64,000 nucleotides of DNA from contig CM069433.1 in the NCBI GenBank assembly GCA_035610365.1, positions 186,814,760 through 186,878,759 on the forward strand, given 5' to 3'. This stretch comes from Aquatica leii (lineage: Eukaryota > Arthropoda > Insecta > Coleoptera > Lampyridae). The notes beneath the pieces were generated by a model. It was not told the DNA's origin. It searched no databases and was given only the letters and a program-made list of their open reading frames with translations. The translations under genes and the position numbers were made by a program. Positions 35,201-47,200 of this stretch are shown piece by piece (the stretch's first letter is position 1; every line of letters begins with the position of its first letter).

Positions 35201-38200
35201 CAAGTTTCCACGGATTGCATTCGTATTAAAGTTTTCCATACTATATAATTCGGGTGTTGTCGTTATCACACAAACTGAGCTTTTCCTCACCTAGGAATGT
35301 CAAAGATTAAATCAATTAATTAAGTTTTACTTTTTGGCATGTTATTTATGCGATAAATAATATTAGTAGATTTCAGGTTTCCACGGTTTCATTCATGTTA
35401 AAATTTTCCATTCTGGATAATTCTGGTGTTGCGTTTATCACACAAGCTGAGGATTTGTAGCACGCCGCAGTGGAGATGTTCATAGCTTGGAATAAACTTT
35501 TATCTAAATATTTACTGTTATTTTATTTTTTACATTGAAACAAAGTTGGAATTCAAATGGATATTAAATAACATCAAAGCCGCAGTTGCGTAGTTTAATT
35601 TAAAAAAATTAAATTTTTCTCACTCAGGAATGTCAAAGATTTAATCAATTATTTTAGTTTTACTTTTTGGCATGTTATAAATGCGATAAATAACAGTAGA
35701 ATTCAGGTTTCCACTGATTGCATTCGTATTAAAATTTTCCATTCTGGATAATTCTGGTGTGGTCGTTATCACACAAGCTGAGCTTTTGTAGCACGCTTCA
35801 GTGGAGATCTTCAAAGCTTGGAATAAACTTTTATTTAAATATTTACTGTCATTTTATGTTTTAAATTGAAACAAAGTTGGAATTCAAATGCATATTAAAT
35901 AAAAACAATACCGCAGTTGCGTAGTTTAATTTAACAAAATTGAATTTTCCTCATCTAGGAATGTCAAAGATTAAATCAATTATTTTAGTTTTACTTTTTG
36001 GCATGTTATAAATGCGATAAATAACAATAGAATTCAGGTTTCCACGAATTGCATTCGTATTAAGATTTTCCATTCTGGATAATTCTGGTGTGGTCGTTAT
36101 CACACAAGCTGAGCTTTTGTAGCACGCCGCAGTGGAGATCTTCATAGCTTGGAATAAACTTTTATTTAAATTCTTACTGTCATTTTATTTTTTACTTTGA
36201 AACAAAGTTGGAATTAAAATGGATATTAAATAACAACAAAGCCGCAGTTGCGTAGTTTAATTTAAAAAAATTAAATTTTCCTCACTTAGGAATGTCAAAG
36301 ATTAAATCAATTATTTTAGTTTTACTTTTTGGCATGTTATGTATGCCATAAATTATATTAGTAGAATCCAGGTTTCCACGGTTTGCATTCGTATAAAAAT
36401 TTTCCATTCTGGATAATTCTGGTGTTGTCGTTATCACACCAGCTGAGCTTTTGTAGCACGCCGCTGTAGAGATCTTCATAGCTTGGAATAAACTGTTTGT
36501 TCCAAAATATGAAGGTGTCGACCGCGATGTGTGACGAAAACTCAGCTTGTGTAATAACGACAAAATGGAAAATTCTAATATAAATTATATTGTTTGTCTC
36601 GAGGGGTTAACCACTTAGCAATTTTTCTGTACAAGTAACAGGAATTGTCTAACAATTTTAGTAATTTATTGGTAATTTTTGTATTTTATCGGCAATGTTT
36701 GTAATTTATTGGCAATTTTTGTAATTTATTAGCAATTCTAGTAATTTATCGATAATTCTTTTAATTTAATAGAATTTTTTCGAAATTTTAGTAATTGTCC
36801 GGAGTTTTTAGCAATTTTTTCTGAAATTTTACTATATTACTGGAAACGTTTAAAATGTTTTAAGTTATAAATACCTTTAATAAGAACACATTAAAAGAAA
36901 ACATTTCAAAATAGCAAAAAAATGTATTTTTAATGAAACATATAACTTTATTTGAATTGTTCGTAGATACTAATAATAATAAAATTAGTGTAAGAATGTA
37001 TTTGGGACTATTAATTTGAACGAACATACCTACTTATATCTATAATGTCACATTTATTATTAAAACTAATTTATATATACTAAAAATATGTACACGTTTA
37101 AACTAACCGAATAATTAAGCCTAACAATATTCAATAAAAACACTTACACTAATTTATATATAGCGCTATCACTGACACGAAGATAAGATAAATTCACACA
37201 CTTGTTTAACACTTATTGTTTATGTTAAAGTCACGTACCAGGCTATTTATCTCACACGCGTTAATCACTTATTTATTTAAACTTGAGTAAGTTTCTTAAC
37301 ACTGCCGTCTTCGAATTACTGGAAATAACGAATTTCTGATTTGTTTGTGCCGCATTTATACATTTTGGAAATGTCCCCTTTTTAGGACTGTTCTGTCCCA
37401 GAACAGGAGACTGGATGCTGAAATTTAGAATATTAAAACAAAGGCTTAAGTCATAATTATTACTTTTAAATACAACCAAAATATCGTCAACATATCTTGT
37501 ATAGTAAATAAAATGTTTTTCAATTAAATTATTCAAAAAAAGATTAATAATTTCTAAATTACTATAGATAAAAGATTTTTACCCATAGGTAGACCTATTT
37601 TTTCTATATAAGTATAATTATTAAAAATGAAAAAAAATTGATTTAAACCTAATTTTAGACAATTAGATAAAAATTCGCAAATATGATCAGGAAGGTTAGA
37701 TTTAAATAGATGTTCATTAACAATATTTTGGCTATAAAAAGAATGTTTTGAAAAACTTTATCTATATCAAAAGATATAAGAAAACATTTTTTATCTAACA
37801 TTAAACTAGCTAATTCATTTGCTAATGATTGTGAATTAGAAATATAAAAAGGTAATTGAAAGTTAAGGTAAGAACGTAAAGTTTGTTTTAACCAAGATAA
37901 CATTTTTGAAACAGAAGTGTTACAAAAAGAAACAGGCAAAGAAAATTGATATTAGTATTTGAAGAGCATCAGAGTTAAGAAAGCTATTAACTTTGTCAAT
38001 GTAATCAGTTTTATTCATTATAACTAAAGTATTACCTTTATCAGCTTTTGTAAATATTACATTATCTCTCTTTTGTTTTAATTTAACAGCATTTAATATT
38101 TTATAATTAAATTTTCCACGAGACAAAGTAATATTTTTTAACTTTTGGTTATAAATATAAAAATAAACATAATTGGAATCGATAAAATTTGAAGTTTTAT

Positions 38201-41200
38201 GCAAAATACATGCTGAATCAATTTTGAATTCATCTAACAGCTTAGTATTGAAATTATTAATAGTGTGTTTCAGACCAAGTTTAAAAAACCCAATCTCATA
38301 TTTTTCAAATTTGGAAGTACTTAAATTAATTTTTAAAATTTGCAATTCTATTGATATTAAAGCCTCAACTTTTACTCCACTTTCTGATAACATTAAAAAG
38401 ACATATTTTTCTCTTCCTTACATTGGTCGCTCTTCTTTTCAATTTCAAAATTCATTTAAGCAGTATAATATTAACATTTCTTTTTCATCTAAATTAATTT
38501 AAAACTTACTTGTTAATAGTAAAGATAAAGTTGATATTCTAAATAAATCTGGTGTTTATAAATGAGATTGTAGTAGCTGTAATTTTTTTTATATTAGACA
38601 AAGCGGTCGTTAATTTTGAACAAGAATATCTAAAAATTTTTCTTTCTTATTTTTTTTTAATTTATCCAATAAATCCTCTCGCTAATTATATATTAGAATA
38701 TAACCGCTCCTTTGATTATAAAAGTAACTATAAAATTCTTTATAGATGCAATAAAAGTTTTAAATTAAACTTTTAGAAATAAAAAAAAATTGTTAAATAT
38801 TATAATTTAGAACCAAATGCGTGCCTAAATGAAGTTGTTAATTTTGATTATTATTTTCTTTTTCTTAACTAACATTTTTGTTTTATTTTAAATTATTATT
38901 TTAATTATCTTGTTAATATTATTATAGTAGTTTTTTATATACGTATATTGTTTAAAATTTGATTAATTCATATTGTCATTTTGACATAACTTGTATATTT
39001 CAAAATAATTAATTTATTTATTAATTGTAAGTATATTTTAAGGTTAAGTTAACAAATTTAGAGGCTTGACGATTATTATAATGGTCCAAACATGTAGCCA
39101 AAAATCATTAACACGCTAAGCGCCAGAGCAGACATTGTTATCTGCACCTAAGGGGTACTCGCAGGCCATGGCAGACACCGGTGTCTGTCCTACATTGAAT
39201 TTAACCGCGCCAAGCAGAAACAATTTGAGGACCTGTTGTTTGAGTATGTGAGTGCTTTGGGCTTGCATTATTCATTCCCAACAGTGGATTTTGTGTTGCC
39301 TATAGGAGAGAGTTTCTGTACGGTGTGTCTGTTTTTGTGTCTGCAATGATCTTGTGAAGACTGCTTTTTTGCAAAAAAATTATCTCAAACCATGCAATTA
39401 TCACAATAGGTTGCAACTTTTCTAATTCTACTTTTGGGAATTATTTCTTGAGCCTCTTTTTTGTAGCAACCATTGCAATATTTGCGTCCAATGCGAGCAC
39501 TGCCCGGTGTTTTTTTAAGTGAAAGATTTTTTAGACGAATGTCGGGAATAATTTGTTCTTGAGGGTTTTCCAAATTGTCATTTTCTTCTTTAGTGTCAAT
39601 AAGTGTCTTTACTACGTTTTCTCTAAATTCCATTATTGAGAGGTTTTTTTTTGTAACTAGTTTGTATAACAAATGAGCATTTAGGATTGCAGTTCCTAAA
39701 AATATTTCAATAGCTACTTTTCTGTACCATTTGACGATTTTGCGTAAACAGCAATCATAGCTTGCGCATTGATCAGATAAATAAATAGATGACTTTCCTG
39801 CATTGCAGTCAACTATCATTTTAGGGTTTTCAATATCTTTCCCTCTTTTCAAAACTTTGATCTTTTCGTCAGAATGCTTTGTAGAAAGCAAAAGTACATC
39901 CCTCTGATCTTTCCATTTAAGTATTGTTATTCCGGAACCATTTTTCCGGTTTTTCCTTTACGAAGTTGTTGCAAAATTTCTTTAAGAAGTCCTTCTCTAT
40001 TTTTTCTCAATGTCCCTAACAAATGTGTGGACGAGTTTAGTAAGATTTCAGTCAAAGGAATGCTGGTGTAAAAGTTGTCTATTACAATAGTCATTAACAA
40101 GCGTTTACTAAGTTGTACGACGACATTGGTGGGAACAGATCTTTTTTGGTCTGACTCTTTGTCCGTATAAATTTTAAAATTCCAGGTGTATCTTTGGTTA
40201 CAACATAACTTTTCACTTCATACTAGTGGACTTTTTGTGGTACATATTGCTTTATAATAAGTCTTCCTCTAATGAGGCTTTTGTCAATGCAAACAGTTTC
40301 TCCGGGTGTAAAAGCCAATTGATTGTTGATTAAAAATTGATTGTACTTTGAAAGCTCTATTCACTTGCAATGTCGCATCTTCATTATCAGAAAAGTGCAG
40401 CATTGAAAGCAGAAGTTTGAATCCCTTTTTAAACATCGTTTTTGAAGCAATAGCATTACGATAAAAGCAATCCGTGCCCCAATAATTTTTACTAGACCCA
40501 TATAACCCATGAGGCCAAATAACTTTTTTATTTCAACTCTTGTTATCAATAAAATATGTGTAAAAATCTAGGGGCGTTCCTGTTCATCTTTTATTCCACT
40601 TTGACCAATAAATGCGAAGTCTTCATGGTTTCCGTCAACAGGTCCAAACTCTTCATTACTTGTATTAGTGGTGGATTAGTGGCGAATATTCTTTGTATCC
40701 AGGGCCATTGTAATTGTCATCATAATCTTCATCTGAAGGTTTATAAGAAGCATCACGAGAATCTTCTGACGGCGCGTATGGATCTGAATTTATAGAATTT
40801 TTTTAACGACAACAATATGCATACATTTAAAAAATTATTATCGACTTAAAATACCAATAATAAAAAATGTATGTTACTAAAAATATGTTTTATAATTAAA
40901 GGGTGTTGTCGCTTATCTAGTGAACTAGAAGAGGTATCTTCTAAAGCAAGTTTCAACATTTTGGCACTCTGAACTAATTTTGATATGTGTGCAAGAAATG
41001 ACATGAAACAAAGAAATCTGGCTACATGACGCAATTATATTATGCAGGTTTTAGCGTGTTTGCTTGATGCCAAATGTACGCTAATTGTGTCCGTTATGGC
41101 CTCTGGAAGCACATTTTAATGCCTGCTAATTGTGTCTGCTATGGCCCTGTGAAGTAAAAAGTAATTACAGAGCCATATCAGACACCGGTGTCTGCAAGAC

Positions 41201-44200
41201 ATTTTTTCAAAAATCTGCTCTAAATTGTGAAATAAAAAATAAATAAAAATTTTCCGTGAAATTATTTGTTGTGTACAATCAGAAACCAACAATGATCTTC
41301 TGGTGATTTTTGAAAAATTTGGCTTGGCGCTTAACGTGTTAATAACTGAAGTATGTTTATGGAAAAGGCGTAAATTAAATTATTTATTATTACAATTTAT
41401 AATCCCATTTTGTGTTTTTAAACTTTGGAATGGATAATACAATATTTATTTTGGATTTCTTGATTTATTAATTTTTATGCAAATACGATAAATCATTTTT
41501 GAACCAGCTTAACCACAGGGGAGTCTGGGTGGGCCAAGTAACTTCTATACATCTTTAGGCTTTTTATAAACAATAGGACCTAGACTTTCTTTTTAAATCT
41601 CAATGCGAAAACTTTTAAGATTCTCATATTTTAATCAACTTTTGGTAACTAGTGCCATAAAAACACTAGGAAATGAACATTAAAGGAACTAACAAGGAGT
41701 AAACGTAGTGGATCTGAAACTAAAAATAAAACAAGCATAAGTGAATGTACAAGCTAAACTGTATGGGATTTCAGGTGTGTTGTATAGGGTAAACTAAACA
41801 GAAAATAAAAATATAAATTCTTAAGCTTTCGCGGTTGATATGTTTATGATTATAAACAACTTTCATCTTAGACCGCGTCGTAGTAAAACACCCAGACTTA
41901 GGCTTGGTCATAGTCTCTTCTTGAGAGCCAAAACAAGAAGTAGAACTTGGCCTTTGCCGTATTGTCGTTCGTGAACCCAAACAAACTGACGTTTCGCAAG
42001 ACATTGCAGCTTGCATCTTCAGAGTGGTAAATGTCACTGAAAGAAAAAGTGGAAATGACGATATTTATACCAATAGCGATTAGCGTGATTAACGAACCTT
42101 ATCGTTCCGTTACCGCTTGACTGACTTCGTTATTACTCGGAGTAAGTGTTTGTGTCCTTTCCAAGAAGGTCGATCTTTGTCTTAGAGGATATAATATATT
42201 TTATATTATAAACCTCTACGGCGAGGAGGTGTTTTTACAAACTAGATCTTTAGATCGTTTGCGCCAAAAGAAAGAAAAGCTACTTACAGACCTAGCATTT
42301 CTAAAACGTTGCCGAGACCACAACGTATTACCATCGTGTATGAGAATTAAGCATCAATTTCTAAATTCTCATACTGAGCGAATTTTTCGCAAAGCTGGCT
42401 TCGAACTATTACGTTCGGAAATTCACAATAAACGCAAAGTACTGGATTCTGTCAGCAAACAGCTATACAAGTTACATTTAACTTTGTCTAATAAATTAGA
42501 ATACTCGATATGGGTAAAAATAGATGCTATCACTACGATACAAGCTAACAAGATTTATGAACAATCAAAAATGAAACAAACTAAGAAATTCGAGCGATTA
42601 CATCCTTCACAGCCTAAGAAAACGTTAGACGACCATAAAGCAATTGTCAACCTAACAGACACGGTTTTGGATGCACAGACCACATCCTTGTTGAAGAAGG
42701 GTTTTAACTACGCCGTTATGCCTAAGACAACTCCGATAGAAGATATAGTATGTGGAGTAGAAGCTGCAATACGCACTCTACCTAAGGAGATCTCTGAAAC
42801 TATTCGACAAGATGTTTGCAATATTGTAAGAAAAGCAAAACCGCCACGCTCTAATATTAACAGACATGAGAGAGTTGCAGCTAAGCGGTTACGTGAGAAT
42901 AAGGACATTCTAGTATTAAGAGCAGATAAAGGAAACGCTACAGTCGTTATGAACATACAAGATTACAACGACAAAATGACGAACTTACTCTCAGAAGATT
43001 GCTACATACGTCTACAGAGAAACCCTTTAAACTCCTTGTGCACTAAGGTAAACTCCGCTATCAAAAACTCCACTACTATCGATATCAACATGAAACAGAC
43101 TTTGATTGTCAAAAATCCGGTTATGCCACGAATCTACGGTCTTCCCAAAATACACAAAGAAGGAGTCCCCCTTCGACCGATAGTGAGCACCATCAATTCA
43201 CCATCCCAATCGTTAGCACGTTATCTAGCTGCAAAACTCTTGCCGTTGACAGGAAATACAGAAACTCACATCAAAGATTCTACAGACTTTGTAGAGAAAA
43301 TTAAGAACTTGCGTATAACAAAAGAAGATATTTTAGTCAGCTTTGACGCGGTATCTCTTTTTACTAAAGTCCCGGTCGACGAAGTGTTGTTTTTGCTCAA
43401 GGAGAAAATTACTGAAGAAGAAGTTCTGCTCATAGACGTTCTATTGAAGTTAGAGTAAAAGAACATATGGCTGACTGCAAACACCGCAGAGTTACTAAAT
43501 CAGCAGTGGCAGAACACGTGTGGAACCAAGGACACACGCTGAACTTTGACCAAACTAAAGTGTTGGCTAGAACTCCTTTCTACTTTCCCAGACTAATCCG
43601 CGAAGCTGTGGAAATAGAAAAACATCTTTGTAATATGAACCGAGAAGACGGTTTAAGACTCAGCAAATCTTGGCTACCAGTATTATATCCTCTAAGACAA
43701 AGATCGACCTTCTTGGAAAGGACACAAACACTTACTCCGAGTAATAACGAAGTCAGTCAAGTAGTAACGGAACGATAAGGTTCGTTAATCACGCTAATCG
43801 CTATTGGTATAAATATCGTCATTTCCACTTTTTCTTTCAGTGACATTTACCACTCTGAAGATGCAAGCTGCAATGTCTTGCGAAACGTCAGTTTGTTTGG
43901 GTTCACGAACGACAATACGGCAAAGGCCAAGTTCTACTTCTTGTTTTGGCTCTCAAGAAGAGACTATGACCAAGCCTAATTCTGGGTGTTTTACTACGAC
44001 GCGGTCTAAGCCGAAAGTCGCTTATGATTATAGAAAATAAAAAATCAGATCAACATCCAAGTATGATTGTAACAAGAAAAAATATGAAACTGCGTGAACG
44101 TTACATTCTATTAACACGGAACATAACTTTGATTTTAATAATCCCACAATTTTAGATAGAGGAAGTAACTATAAGAAGAGAGTTCTATCAGAAATGATAT

Positions 44201-47200
44201 TCACCACCGTATATAAAAATAACATCAGTTTTAATAACGACAATAATAATTCAAGTAATTGCAAATTAGTTTTATATAAGTTTGTAAAATTTGTGGTATT
44301 TTTCGTTTTAATCTTTTTAATGATTATGATTACTTTGACATTGAAAAAAATTTCTTGATAATACATATCCTGTCAATTGTTTGTCTTGTTATACTAGTAA
44401 TTTTGTTATTTACAATTATTTTAATTATTGACTGTTTATACATACCTTAATTGTGATAATAAATTTTAATTTTAATATTTGTATAAGTGTCACATGTCGT
44501 TGGAGTTGAGGACTACTGCGCTCTAACTTTTTCATGTAAGTTCTACTTCGTTTTGTACCTAGAATGATAGTAGTTGTTACGTTAAAATTTTTTTTAGGTT
44601 GGTTTATACTTCCCAATACATTACAGTGTCTTAAATAAGCGCACACTTCATTGCAGAAAACGTCACCATATAAAAAATTTTGAGATGTTATTTGCTCCTT
44701 CTAACGAAAAACCTCACGACAATCAACTTAATTAAACTCAATATTAAAAAAGGAACGCAACAACATTACCCGTAGTTAATTAACTACACGCGGTTTCTTT
44801 TTGCGGTTCTCATGTGTAACTAGTCCCCTGCTGGTCTACCGGAACGTATTCCGGCGCGCCTTTCTTTCACAGAGTCGTCAACGCCCTTTGCGGTATTCAC
44901 CAAATACCCATTAGTTATTCGCTTTTTTCCCAGCAGCCGTAGGTCGTATGTAGTATCAATGTATCACGAACATCACCATACACATACCTATAGAGCTCTG
45001 TAACCGTCAACTAGATGCGTGGTACCGCGTCAGAGCTACGTACAGTCCTGTCACCTGCACAACCGCCAGATCGTTGACCCCACTGCTTTTATGTTGCAAA
45101 GGCATAAACTTTGATCAATCCACCTAAAACCTAACCTATCCCGCAGTAACGCAAATGTTTGAAAGGATTGAATTTCTCCAACAAAATTTCAGCAAAACCT
45201 GTTTTCACCTCAAAAAATGAATTAAAAACCATAAACAGTGTTGCAGACTCATCGAAAAACTTAAAAATAATCTATTGGCTATGACTTGACTACCCTTTTG
45301 ACTCATTACTTGCAAATTCAATTATTGACTATGCATCAGCGTCGAAAATCATTGAACAGTCTCTTCTAAGGCTAAAAACACTTCGAGATAAATTTGACTA
45401 AATTCTATTTGCACCAAAGGTTTTTGTTTCAATAGTTACGCAAATACTTGAAAAGAAATCTTTAACTGACAATTTCTTGATGACTTCTTTTTATTTAGAG
45501 ATTTTGCTTTTCAGGTCGTTGTTTAAACAGGTGTAACTTGGAAGTGATTACTTGTTACAGTTTGTCAGCAGCAATGTCGTTTTATTTTACACACACCACA
45601 AGCCCATCTGACTTATAATCGTGTGAACCTCTGTCTTTTTTTGCATGTCCGTTGACAAAATCAAAAGGTATTTGTTCGTTTTGTTTTTTGTTATCGTACC
45701 ATAGGCACAAATACCCATTTCGGACAAATTTGTTAGGAGCGCGTGGCTTGTAAAAGCATTGTCAAAATACACTACATGATTATCAAGATTTTCTATTACT
45801 TTTAACATCGAATGAACTACCTGGCTTCTTAAAAGTGTACGGTCTCCTGACTTCCCACAATAAAGTTGTATGGATATTCATCGTTTTTACAAAACATCCA
45901 TATCTTGAATACAAACCTAATCGGTTTATTTTTGAGGAACATTTTTGCCAAGTGACGCACATTATATGGAACCATTGCTTTATCTATACTAAGATGCTTG
46001 TAAAATACCTCAAACTGTTGAAACCGTTTATTCAGTTTTACATAAAACGTGTACGATTGTCAACAAAATGAAGGTAGCGCTTTTCGACTTGAAATTTTCC
46101 CCTGCTTATTGTCTTAGCAAAAATCGGTGCTTGCATATCTTCAGCTGTATACCACTAATTGTTTTAGGTTGGAAAGCTATAATAACCATTGATTAGAAGT
46201 AATTCTAAAAACTGTTAGATCTTTTCGTCAGATATAATAAAGCTATGAACATTTTTGTTTCTCCTAGCATAGAATTTAGTTTCCTATTGGTTAAAAAAAA
46301 TATTTTGATTGTAAGAGATAAAGAAAGCATTTCATATTCCGACTTTTCAACGTGCTCCTCGCCTACTTTTGAAGGACCCTTAACGTCGTGATCAATTGCG
46401 CAATTTTCTCCACATTCCTCTTCTTTCTGTTGATGTTTTTTCTTCTCTCTCTTCATCATACAAGCAATGTTTAAAATTTAGCTCTACTTCTCCAGGAACT
46501 TCTATGAGCATTTCATGTAAATGCATTACTTCGTCATCAGTTGCATCTTCATCACTGTCAATATCTTAATCACCTTATTTTGGAAGAAAGATTACTACAT
46601 CCATCTCTTTTGCAGACGTTGAAGCTTTAATATCATTAACCGTGTTTCCCAAACGTCAGTATCTGGTGACAGATCTAAAACATAATTACTTTTATATTAT
46701 GTAAAATGTATTTTTTTACTGTAAAATTAACCCGTAAAACACCTTTAGATTCATAATTACTTATACGTGACATTGATCAACACTTGAGCCAAAAACAACG
46801 GTAGGGGAGACTGGGGAGGTTTGATACACTTAACACATGAAGTGAAAAATATAAGTAAGTATAAATTGTATAAATTCCCTAGATGGTGCCTTAAGTAGCC
46901 TATTAAGTTGCAAGGAATTTTAACTGGTTGAAATCTATTGATTCAAGGCATAATGAGAAATATTTTATATTTTTAATAAACTTGCATCTTGTATCATTCC
47001 TCCCATAGTAAGGGAGTTTTGATACAACGTGGGAGCCTTGATACGTGGTGAGAAAAGCACATGATTTGGGCTTTTAACATTTCTAAGTATTTATTGGGAT
47101 ATTTTAGCATTAGGAACGTAAAAATATCTAATTAACATTATTATGTTTATCAAAATTAATGGGAAACACCAGTCTTCTTTTCGATCTAGCAGTTCCACCC

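Larger units (their letters stand above)
41845..44030 (+). mobile_element. PLE with inverted terminal repeats and internal deletion
   Basis: A Penelope-like element bounded by arms of about 350 bp, 41845-42196 (minus) and 43681-44030 (plus), that are near-identical inverted copies. The coding part (42229-43778) lacks the RT palm and the start of the nuclease, so this copy could move only with help from another element. Further members are at 54690-55165 and 62523-63354. Confidence 0.85.

Noticed and set aside
33658-36494. CRISPR-like array
   Set aside because: Units are contiguous 333-bp tandem repeats with no spacers, in a eukaryotic intron.
41771-42037. Open frame of 88 codons, repeated at 43840-44040
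   Set aside because: Both lie in the PLE inverted arms, in the region of the hammerhead-like motif; the repetition comes from the arms, not from protein selection.
44800-45090. GC-richer patch as an RNA gene
   Set aside because: No tRNA box pattern, cloverleaf or rRNA/snRNA signature could be found by eye.
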